This document shows positions 6,226 through 12,356 of a stretch of DNA of 12,697 nucleotides, piece after piece. The stretch is taken from the NCBI GenBank assembly GCA_037142435.1, contig JBAXAO010000038.1, forward strand, positions 1-12,697, given 5' to 3'. The translations under genes and the position numbers were made by a program. The first letter of the stretch is position 1. The number at the start of each line of letters is the position of its first letter. This stretch comes from CAIMZW01 sp037142435. Lineage in GTDB: Bacteria; Actinomycetota; Actinomycetes; Nanopelagicales; Nanopelagicaceae. Under the pieces are notes generated by a model. The model did not search any database, was not told where the DNA came from, and worked only from the letters and a program-made list of their open reading frames with translations.

Positions 6226-7689
6226 ATGATAGATGTTTCCCTACCCGAGTTAAGTTCAGTCGGCGCATTGCGTTGGATCTGGCGCCAACTGACCAGCATG
6301 CGCGTCGCCCTCATCTTGCTTTTACTTCTTGGTGTCGCGGCAATTCCAGGATCCATCTTCCCGCAACGAACACAAAACCCGATGAAGGTGCAAGAGTTCT
6401 TTACTCAAAATCCCGGCTTAGCAAAGTGGATGGATGCCATCAAACTTTTTGATGTTTACAGTTCTCCATGGTTTAGCGCCATTTATCTCTTGCTCTTCAT
6501 CTCACTTGTCGGATGTGTGCTACCTCGGACTTTTTCTCATATCAAAGCGGTCGGTGCGAAACCGCCGCTGACTCCAAAGTTCCTAGATCGCATGGAGTTT
6601 TATACGTCGGTCAAAGGAAATCCTGCAGCTGCATTGGACAAATCCGAGAAGTGGTTGAAGAAAAATCACTTTCGAATTCGCCGCGAAGCGAATTCCATCT
6701 CGGCCGAGAAGGGCTATCTACGCGAAACCGGGAATCTCCTTTTCCATCTCTCTTTGCTATTGATTCTGGTTGCCGTTGGAGTTGGTTCTCTCTTTGGTTC
6801 AAAAGGTGAAGCAATCCTCAACGTCGGAGAAAGATTTATTAACACGCCAACTTCCTATGACACGCTTTCCTTTGGAAAATTTCAATCCGAAGGCTCGCTC
6901 ATTCCGTTTTCACTTAAAGTCACAGATTTTGTTGCAACCTACGATCCTGCGACCAATGCCCCCACCGATTACAAGCTAACGGTCAGCGCTTCAAACCCCA
7001 TTGGTTCCAAAGAAGAGACCAAGATCATTAAGGTCAATTCACCTCTCACTTATGCCAGTACCAAGATTTACCTTCAGGCCAATGGCTATTCGCCCGTGGT
7101 GGCAATTCACGACAAGAGCGGAAAATTGGTATTTGAAGGCCCGGTTGCCTTCTTGCCACAGGATGCCAACCTGACATCGCTTGGAGCGATCAAGGTTCCA
7201 GATATGTCCCCTCAAATTGGCTTCGTGGCCACCTTTGTCCCAACTGCTGCACGAGATTCCAAGCGCGGAGCTTTTTCGGCATATCCCGAGGCTCTTGATC
7301 CCAGATTGCTGGTCTCAGTTTGGGCGGGCAACCTCGGCTTAGATACCGGAGTTCCACAATCGGTTTATCGGATAGATACCTCCAAGATGACTCGTATCGG
7401 GTTGAAATCTTTGGGGTTAAATCAGACCTATAACTTCGGCGAGGGCACGATCACCTTTGAAGGCGTGAAATCCTGGGTCAACCTGCAAATTGTTGATGAT
7501 CCTGGAAAAATGTACGCATTGCTGGGCGCGATATTGGCAGTCCTTGGGCTGCTCATCTCGCTCTTCACTCGTCAACGCAGAATTTGGATCAAGATTGGCG
7601 ATACCGTCGAAATTGCCGGTCTAGCAAAGAACGGTATGACCGGTTTGAAAGAAGAGATCGACCAACTTGCTAAAGAATTGAAGGGTTAA
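6226..7689 (+). CDS. resB: Cytochrome c biogenesis protein ResB (System II)
   Basis: A 487-aa ResB/Ccs1 family membrane protein, one half of the System II cytochrome c synthase. Membrane segments appear at about 27-45, 82-100, 170-190 and 429-448, enclosing a large extracytoplasmic domain (about 191-428). That domain would hold apocytochrome near the heme supplied by the CcsB partner. The early IPGSIFPQR block (40-48) and the third membrane segment with His174 in LLFHLSLL are typical; that histidine is a candidate heme ligand by analogy with Ccs1. The C-terminal cytoplasmic tail (about 449-487) is charged. The ATG follows the ccdA TAA with no gap and is preceded by GGTGAT four bases upstream. 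A two-base gap leads to ccsB, so both synthase halves would be made together. Confidence 0.95.
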   Translation: MIDVSLPELSSVGALRWIWRQLTSMRVALILLLLLGVAAIPGSIFPQRTQNPMKVQEFFTQNPGLAKWMDAIKLFDVYSSPWFSAIYLLLFISLVGCVLPRTFSHIKAVGAKPPLTPKFLDRMEFYTSVKGNPAAALDKSEKWLKKNHFRIRREANSISAEKGYLRETGNLLFHLSLLLILVAVGVGSLFGSKGEAILNVGERFINTPTSYDTLSFGKFQSEGSLIPFSLKVTDFVATYDPATNAPTDYKLTVSASNPIGSKEETKIIKVNSPLTYASTKIYLQANGYSPVVAIHDKSGKLVFEGPVAFLPQDANLTSLGAIKVPDMSPQIGFVATFVPTAARDSKRGAFSAYPEALDPRLLVSVWAGNLGLDTGVPQSVYRIDTSKMTRIGLKSLGLNQTYNFGEGTITFEGVKSWVNLQIVDDPGKMYALLGAILAVLGLLISLFTRQRRIWIKIGDTVEIAGLAKNGMTGLKEEIDQLAKELKG

Positions 7690-7691
7690 TT

Positions 7692-8588
7692 TTGTCTTCC
7701 AGAAGTTACGCGTATCTATCGAACTACTCCATTTATTCTGCGATGGTTTTGGTAACGATTGCCTTCTTTGCATATGCCACCGAAGTTGCCTTCTCGATGA
7801 AGAACAATGACGAAAACGATAAAACTGATTTTGATTTCACGCGCACGACAAAGAGCGGTCGCATCGGATCGATCATGATGCTCTTGGCCCTCTTCTTCCT
7901 TTTTGGCGGAGTGCTCTTCCGGGCTCTTTCTGCCCACCGCGTGCCATGGGGCAATATGTACGAGTTCTCCATAACCGGGGCCTTTGCTGTTACTGGTGCC
8001 TACATCTTCGGAGTAATTCGGTATCGCCTCCGTTGGTTGGGTCTTCCCATCTCATTCGCAGTCCTTCTTACTTTAGGAACTGCGGTTACCGTTTTGTATC
8101 GACCAAGTGCGCCACTTGTACCTGCGCTGAAATCCACATGGTTGGCTATCCACGTTTCTGCCGCAATAATTTCTGGTGGTGTCTTCCTGTTGGCTAACGC
8201 AGTAGCCGCCACATATTTGATTTTGGATAACATCGAAAAGAAAGGCCCGCGCCCTACTTGGGCACTTCGCCTACCAACTTTGGAAGCGCTGGATCAGCTC
8301 TCATATCGCCTTGTTGCCTTCGTATTTCCACTCTGGACCTTCGCCGTTATCGCCGGTGCCATCTGGGCCGAATCGGCATGGGGTCGTTACTGGGGCTGGG
8401 ATCCCAAAGAAACTTGGGCATTCATTACCTGGGTGGCATATGCGGCCTACTTACATGCCCGCGTAACCATTGGATGGCGCGGACGTCGCGCAGCTTGGCT
8501 ATGTCTCTTCGCTGGTTCAACATTCTTGTTTAACTACGTCTACGTCAATATTTGGGGAACTGGTCGACATACGTATTCAGGGTTGTAG
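7692..8588 (+). CDS. ccsB: Cytochrome c biogenesis protein CcsB/ResC (heme-handling WWD protein)
   Basis: A 298-aa polytopic protein, the CcsA/ResC-type partner of ResB. It carries the tryptophan-rich WWD heme-binding motif WGRYWGWDPKETW at 230-242. His154 before the motif, His256 in YLHAR, and His293 in GRHTY have the order and spacing of the P-His1, membrane His and P-His2 of characterised CcsBA proteins, so heme export and presentation should be intact. His82 in AHRVPWGNMYEF is another conserved-looking position. Hydrophobic segments occur at about 13-33, 59-76, 95-112, 117-137, 150-178, 208-226, 243-256 and 266-283. Translation probably begins at TTG 7692: GAAGGG ends about six bases upstream, and the first membrane segment would be largely lost if ATG 7743 were used. 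It is the last gene of the maturation operon. Confidence 0.94.
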   Translation: MSSRSYAYLSNYSIYSAMVLVTIAFFAYATEVAFSMKNNDENDKTDFDFTRTTKSGRIGSIMMLLALFFLFGGVLFRALSAHRVPWGNMYEFSITGAFAVTGAYIFGVIRYRLRWLGLPISFAVLLTLGTAVTVLYRPSAPLVPALKSTWLAIHVSAAIISGGVFLLANAVAATYLILDNIEKKGPRPTWALRLPTLEALDQLSYRLVAFVFPLWTFAVIAGAIWAESAWGRYWGWDPKETWAFITWVAYAAYLHARVTIGWRGRRAAWLCLFAGSTFLFNYVYVNIWGTGRHTYSGL

Positions 8589-8608
8589 GCGCAAAAGTTT
8601 CGCCTGCA
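8584..8608 (+). other. Inverted repeat at the end of ccsB (possible weak terminator)
   Basis: TGTAGGCG (8584-8591) and CGCCTGCA (8601-8608) can pair over eight positions with one G-T wobble, around a nine-base loop. The repeat includes the ccsB stop codon. There is no T-run after it, so it is not a standard intrinsic terminator; it may pause transcription or protect the 3' end, or be chance. Confidence 0.3.
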
Positions 8609-8682
8609 ATTGCTGATGACTGGTACTGCTCGGCGTTTGAAGGTAAGTTTCACCGTCACAGCATCAGAGCGGAGTTTACCTA

Positions 8683-9015
8683 GTGAGTATGGATCCGGTT
8701 GAGACAAATCCCGAAAGTTACAAAGTCGTCTTTGAAAATGATCAAGTCAGAGTATTGGAATATTTAGATCGTCCCGGACATATGACTAAGCCACATGAGC
8801 ATCCAGATAGTGTGATGTACACCTTAAGTACCTTTGCGAGGCGACTCCATGCAAATGGCGACACCCGAGATGTTGAAATCTTGGCAGGAACGACGGGTTG
8901 GTTACCCGCCCAAGTGCACGCCGGTGAAAACATTGGGCAGACAGATACGCATGTTATTTTTGTGGAATTAAAAAGCAGTTCAAAGCCAACGGAAAAGCTT
9001 GGACCTCAAATATAA
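8683..9015 (+). CDS. Small cupin-domain protein, BauB-like
   Basis: A 110-aa single-domain cupin with no signal peptide or membrane segment. Motif 1 appears as KPHEHPDSVMYTL (His38, His40) and motif 2 as LPAQVHAGENIG (Pro75, His79, Asn83). These supply three likely metal-binding histidines, but the usual glutamate of motif 1 is not in its standard place. Segments such as VRVLEY, HPDSV and THVIFVELK recall small cupins annotated as beta-alanine degradation protein BauB, an annotation that itself says little about chemistry. Start is GTG 8683, with GGAG eight bases upstream; ATG 8689 is in frame but worse spaced. It stands 94 bases after ccsB, with a possible TAAGTT -10 at 8644-8649, so it may be transcribed alone. 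Its role here is unknown and no link to cytochrome c or menaquinone is visible. Confidence 0.8.
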   Translation: MSMDPVETNPESYKVVFENDQVRVLEYLDRPGHMTKPHEHPDSVMYTLSTFARRLHANGDTRDVEILAGTTGWLPAQVHAGENIGQTDTHVIFVELKSSSKPTEKLGPQI

Positions 9016-9059
9016 GAAATTTTGTAGATAAGCGAACGTCTCAGAAAAGGGTAATTTAT

Positions 9060-9134
9060 TTGCCAAACACTTCCGTTCGAGTGACGATCAACTTTGAATA
9101 TGTGGTGTTGCTTAGTATTTCTATTCGTAAGTAA
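9060..9134 (+). CDS. Possible 24-codon small ORF before the terminator
   Basis: A TTG at 9060 opens a 24-residue frame ending at TAA 9132-9134 and reading MPNTSVRV, then a short hydrophobic middle, then SISIRK. AAAAGGG at 9045-9051 stands eight bases upstream, a good Shine-Dalgarno spacing, and the stop lies seven bases before the terminator stem. Nothing else supports coding: TTG is a weak start and I recognise no family. The rest of the 9016-9200 gap holds only the terminator. Confidence 0.13.
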   Translation: MPNTSVRVTINFEYVVLLSISIRK

Positions 9135-9141
9135 GAGGTAA

Positions 9142-9169
9142 AAAGCTCTCAAGAATTCTTGAGAGCTTT
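9142..9169. terminator. Bidirectional intrinsic terminator (perfect 28-bp palindrome)
   Basis: AAAGCTCTCAAG (9142-9153) and CTTGAGAGCTTT (9158-9169) pair perfectly over 12 positions around AATT. Reading plus, the stem is followed by ATCCTTTT, a usable but interrupted T-tract for the cupin transcript. Reading minus, it ends in a run of five T (complement of 9140-9144 and stem), which suits the transcript of menE, menA and the small membrane gene ending at 9201. The location between converging genes supports a shared terminator. Confidence 0.88.
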
Positions 9170-9200
9170 ATCCTTTTAGTTCTATCAAAAAGAAATAATG

Positions 9201-9455
9201 CTATAAATTCTTCAAAAAATCCGGATCATCATCTGGTGGCAGCACACGGCCGGGCTTGCGAAAGCCAGGACCGGCAACCTTCTTGGGGCGGCCTGCAATA
9301 AACCAGCCGATGGCGCCAAGAAGTTCAAAGAGAATGACGATAATCAACCACGCCCACTTGGGCAGATTGCGTACCTGCTCTTGCGGAGTGCTGGCGACAT
9401 CAAAGAGCGCATAAAGAGTGATGGCGAGTGGGATGACGTAGAGAAGGATGCGCAT
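9201..9455 (-). CDS. Small two-helix membrane protein, PLDc_N domain
   Basis: An 84-aa protein with two membrane segments: residues 2-20, and 35-54 in the stretch WAWLIIVILFELLGAIGW. Between them lies a short loop with RNLPKWAW, and after them a basic then acidic tail (GRPKK... PPDDDPDF). This is the pattern of the phospholipase D nuclease N-terminal (PLDc_N) family of small membrane proteins. The PLD catalytic HKD motif is absent, so no phospholipase activity is implied. From memory, such genes are common near menA in actinobacteria. It lies 18 bases downstream of menA. A TAAACT element seven bases before its ATG could also give it its own leaderless transcript. Function unknown. Confidence 0.85.
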   Translation of the reverse strand: MRILLYVIPLAITLYALFDVASTPQEQVRNLPKWAWLIIVILFELLGAIGWFIAGRPKKVAGPGFRKPGRVLPPDDDPDFLKNL

Positions 9456-9462
9456 GGGCTCT

Positions 9463-9468
9463 AGTTTA
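9463..9468 (-). promoter_or_regulatory. Candidate internal -10 element (TAAACT) for the small membrane gene
   Basis: On the minus strand TAAACT fits TANNNT and is followed by seven bases and the ATG at 9455, the leaderless arrangement also seen ahead of the genes at 4284 and 4336. It sits in the 18-base gap after menA, so the gene may be transcribed both from the menE promoter and from here. Confidence 0.4.
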
Positions 9469-9473
9469 GCCTC

Positions 9474-10334
9474 TTAGATGAAGAGCGCGACTGCCAAGGT
9501 TGTGGAAAGCAATAATTGCAGACGGGCAGTGTTACCCAGCAGCGGAATGAGCGCCTTCCCTTCGGCGCCAGCGAGAATTCGCTGTGAAATTTGAATGGTT
9601 ACGGGTATCAGGAAAATGCTGATCAATACCCAAGGCGAGATGACGACTGCCAACAAAACGGTCAGATGGGCAATGACCAGCAGGCTGATAAAGAAGTAGC
9701 GGGCTTTGGCTTCTCCCAGACGAACTGCAAGCGTTAACTTTCCAACGAGAGCGTCCTTGGGCAGGTCACGCAAATTATTGATGGCCAGCAGAGCGCAGGA
9801 AAGCGCACCAACAGGAATGGCAACTAAGAAACTTTCCCACGTGAGCTCTTGGGATTGTGCGAAATAACTTCCCATAGTGGCGACCAAGCCGAAGAAGACG
9901 AATACAGATATTTCGCCAAAGCCTTGATAGCCATAAGGCTTACTTCCGCCGGTATAGGTCCAAGCTGCCAAAATAGCGATCGCACCTACGGCGATTAACC
10001 AGAGCGAAGTTCGTAGCGCCAGAGCTACACCCAACACTGCTGCCAAAGTAAAAGTTAGATAAGCGGCCTTCTTTACAGAAGCAGCCGTTGCTAATCCGCT
10101 GGCAACAAGACGAACCGGACCGACTCGAACTTCATCGGTTCCGCGTACACCGTCGGAATAATCGTTGGCGAAGTTAACGGCGATCTGCAGCAACAAACTC
10201 ACTGAAAGTGCGAGGAGCGCGTTTATCCAATTGATGGAGTGACCATGTGAATGGTGCAGGGAAGTACCGACGAGCACGGGCGCGATTGCAGCGGGCAGGG
10301 TTCGGGGCCTAGCCCCTTGAAGCCACTTCTTCAT
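9474..10334 (-). CDS. menA: 1,4-dihydroxy-2-naphthoate polyprenyltransferase MenA
   Basis: A 286-aa membrane enzyme of the UbiA prenyltransferase superfamily. It attaches a polyprenyl chain to 1,4-dihydroxy-2-naphthoate, giving demethylmenaquinone. The N-terminal GARPRTLPAAIAPVLVG block is typical of MenA. The first aspartate-rich motif is NDYSDGVRGTD (57-67; Asp58, Asp61), which binds the magnesium-diphosphate of the prenyl donor, and the second is NNLRDLPKD (186-194; Asp190, Asp194). About eight to nine hydrophobic segments fill the rest, in line with the family fold. The ATG overlaps the menE stop by one base (TAATG), so the two are translationally coupled. Length and motifs are complete. 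Confidence 0.95.
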   Translation of the reverse strand: MKKWLQGARPRTLPAAIAPVLVGTSLHHSHGHSINWINALLALSVSLLLQIAVNFANDYSDGVRGTDEVRVGPVRLVASGLATAASVKKAAYLTFTLAAVLGVALALRTSLWLIAVGAIAILAAWTYTGGSKPYGYQGFGEISVFVFFGLVATMGSYFAQSQELTWESFLVAIPVGALSCALLAINNLRDLPKDALVGKLTLAVRLGEAKARYFFISLLVIAHLTVLLAVVISPWVLISIFLIPVTIQISQRILAGAEGKALIPLLGNTARLQLLLSTTLAVALFI

Positions 10335-11431
10335 TAATTGCGCTCCGCATCTTTCTTCGACAAAACTAACTCGACAAGTCTAATTCGATCTGGCTTTCCA
10401 ATTCCCTTTACCGGCAGTTCAGCGATGTGATGAAATTCTTTGGGAATTGCATAGTTACCGAAAACGCTGGCGAGATGATCTCCGACCTCTTTTTTATTAA
10501 TAGCTTCATCTGAAGCTAGGCAGAGGATTTCACCCCATTCCAGATCCTCTAACGAGAAGGCCATAAATTTTTGTTGTGGAAATGATTTGAGCAACTCGGT
10601 TTCGATGGCGCTCAAAGAGATCTTGATTCCGCCGGAAATAATCTGGTCATCGTTGCGTCCAAGAACCCGGACTTTGCCATTTTCGATTACTCCAAGGTCG
10701 CTGGTTGTAAACCAACCATCGTTGGTTACTTGGCTCCACAAGTCGTGCTGATTCAAATAGTCACTAGCCAGCATTGGGCCGGAGATCTCTATCGCTCCAG
10801 TTGCATTAGTTCGTACTTCGACGCCTGGGAGAGGCTGACCATCGTAAATACAACCACCGGATGTTTCAGTCATTCCGTAGGTAGTAACAACAGGAATGCC
10901 TTGCGCTTTTGCTTCTGAAACTAATTCATCACTTGCTGCAGCTCCGCCAACGAGAACTCCTTGAGCGCTTTGCAGGTGCTTCAAAAGTTTCTCATCGCCG
11001 CGAAGTGCCCGGTGCAATTGAGTAGGGACGATCGCAACAAAATCAGCATTGATGTATTCGTCGCGATTTCGGTTGTCGATCGGGGTGGTTCCAAGTTCGA
11101 TCGATCGGATCAGAACATTGATTCCAGCAATATGCGTTGTGGGAAGAAGTAGCGACCAACGCTGGCCACTCTTTGCGCCTAGGTACTTGTGAGCAGCTTT
11201 GGCAGATGCAACAAGAGCTTTAGTGGAGAGGGCGACCTCTTTGGCAACGCCGGTTGTTCCGGAAGTGGTCAGCACTAGGGCGGTGGCGAGATCAACATAT
11301 TCACGGCCAACCGGTCCAAAGGCGAGGGCCGGTCCAGAATCCCGAATTGCGTGGAAAAGGGCTTCGCTCTTCTGCGGGATGGTCCACTCATCGAGGGTGT
11401 GGAGTAAAGGTCGTTGTGACGAAATATCCAT
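10334..11431 (-). CDS. menE: o-Succinylbenzoate-CoA ligase MenE
   Basis: A 365-aa member of the ANL adenylating superfamily that activates o-succinylbenzoate with ATP and CoA, giving the substrate of MenB. Counting from GTG 11437 (two residues more), the signatures are TSGTTGVAK (58-66, phosphate loop), TYGMTETSGG (186-195), DLG (247-249), GRNDDQIISGG (260-270, hinge and ATP contact) and the C-terminal catalytic Lys348 in GIGKPDR. It is shorter than the 450-500 aa enzymes of Firmicutes and enterobacteria through a reduced N-terminal domain, as in mycobacterial MenE. I prefer ATG 11431 because a TAGCCT -10 (11441-11446) would start transcription about three bases before it; GTG 11437 would lie upstream of that start site. 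It begins the minus-strand operon with menA and diverges from menB. Confidence 0.93.
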   Translation of the reverse strand: MDISSQRPLLHTLDEWTIPQKSEALFHAIRDSGPALAFGPVGREYVDLATALVLTTSGTTGVAKEVALSTKALVASAKAAHKYLGAKSGQRWSLLLPTTHIAGINVLIRSIELGTTPIDNRNRDEYINADFVAIVPTQLHRALRGDEKLLKHLQSAQGVLVGGAAASDELVSEAKAQGIPVVTTYGMTETSGGCIYDGQPLPGVEVRTNATGAIEISGPMLASDYLNQHDLWSQVTNDGWFTTSDLGVIENGKVRVLGRNDDQIISGGIKISLSAIETELLKSFPQQKFMAFSLEDLEWGEILCLASDEAINKKEVGDHLASVFGNYAIPKEFHHIAELPVKGIGKPDRIRLVELVLSKKDAERN

Positions 11432-11471
11432 GGTCACCGTAGGCTATCCATATCTTTTTCAAGGGGGAAAT
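11432..11471. promoter_or_regulatory. Divergent menE / menB promoter region
   Basis: Only 40 bases separate the menE ATG (11431) from the menB GTG (11472). On the minus strand TAGCCT (11446-11441) is a candidate -10 nine bases from the menE ATG. On the plus strand TATCTT (11451-11456) is a candidate -10 for menB. The two hexamers lie four bases apart, back to back, so two polymerases could not sit there at once. AAGGGGG (about 11460-11466) is the menB Shine-Dalgarno site. No operator repeat is evident. Confidence 0.4.
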
Positions 11472-12350
11472 GTGAGCAAGCCGTTTAAGCGTGAACCAGG
11501 TGCACGGACGATTCCTGACTGGCAAGTTGGCGAGGGCAGCGAATCTTTTAGCGACATTACATATTTGGTTGCTGAGGGCATGGCGAAGATAACAATTAAC
11601 CGCCCCGAGGTTCATAACGCTTTTAGACCTCAAACACTCTTTGAATTACAAGAAGCCTTTTCCTTGGCACGTGATGACGAGCACGTCGGCGTCGTTATTT
11701 TTACCGGAGCAGGTACAGAAGCATTCTGCTCGGGTGGAGACATAAATGTCCGTGGCGATGATGGTTACTTAGGTTCCGATGCACTGGCTAAGAAAGGGAT
11801 CGGGCGTTTAAATGTTCTCGATCTACAAATTCAAATTCGTCGTCTGCCAAAGCCAGTTGTTGCAATGGTTGCTGGTTGGGCAGTTGGTGGCGGACATGTT
11901 CTGCACGTTGTCTGCGACATCACTATTGCTGCCGATAACGCAAAGTTTGGACAGACCGGACCGATGGTCGGATCTTTCGATGGTGGATATGGCGCGGGAT
12001 TATTAGCTGCTCACATCGGCCAGAAAAAGGCGCGCGAAATTTGGTTCTTGTGCCGTCAATACGATGCGCAAGAAGCACTTGATATGGGGTTGGTAAATAT
12101 TGTTGTTCCCGTTGCCGAACTAGAAGCGGAAACCGTTTCATGGTCTCGTGAAATGTTGCGCCACTCACCTATGGCACTTCGTCTCCTAAAGGCCGGTCTT
12201 AACGCTGCTGATGATGGTCTGGCCGGTGTGCAACAACTTGCCGGAGATGCAACCTTGCTCTTCTATTTATCAGAAGAAGGACAAGAAGGTCGCGATGCTT
12301 ATAAAGAGAAGCGTTTGCCAAACTTCGACAAATTTCCAAAGCGTCCTTAA
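11472..12350 (+). CDS. menB: 1,4-dihydroxy-2-naphthoyl-CoA synthase MenB
   Basis: A 292-aa crotonase-superfamily enzyme that closes the second aromatic ring by converting o-succinylbenzoyl-CoA to DHNA-CoA. Visible elements are the oxyanion-hole regions AFCSGGD (84-90) and AGWAVGGGH (134-142), the active-site segment QTGPMVGSFDGGYG (161-174, with Asp170), REIWFLCRQYDAQEALDMGL (188-207), and the C-terminal Tyr265 that reaches a neighbouring subunit in known structures. Gly163 in QTGP is the hallmark of the bicarbonate-dependent class; the mycobacterial enzyme has an acidic residue there. Start is GTG 11472, five bases after a strong AGGGGG site. An in-frame extension back to 11199 is antisense to menE and is rejected. 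Six bases separate it from menC. Confidence 0.96.
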   Translation: MSKPFKREPGARTIPDWQVGEGSESFSDITYLVAEGMAKITINRPEVHNAFRPQTLFELQEAFSLARDDEHVGVVIFTGAGTEAFCSGGDINVRGDDGYLGSDALAKKGIGRLNVLDLQIQIRRLPKPVVAMVAGWAVGGGHVLHVVCDITIAADNAKFGQTGPMVGSFDGGYGAGLLAAHIGQKKAREIWFLCRQYDAQEALDMGLVNIVVPVAELEAETVSWSREMLRHSPMALRLLKAGLNAADDGLAGVQQLAGDATLLFYLSEEGQEGRDAYKEKRLPNFDKFPKRP

Positions 12351-12356
12351 ATCTCA

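Noticed and set aside
9033..9079. CGAACG and CGTTCG inverted pair in the gap after the cupin gene
   Set aside because: Only six pairing bases, 35 bases apart, with no T-tract or supporting structure; expected by chance.
11199..11471. 91-codon in-frame N-terminal extension of menB
   Set aside because: It is antisense to menE, and its composition (many Arg, Ser, Val) is that of a shadow frame. A strong Shine-Dalgarno site at about 11460-11466 fixes the start at GTG 11472, where MenB homology begins.
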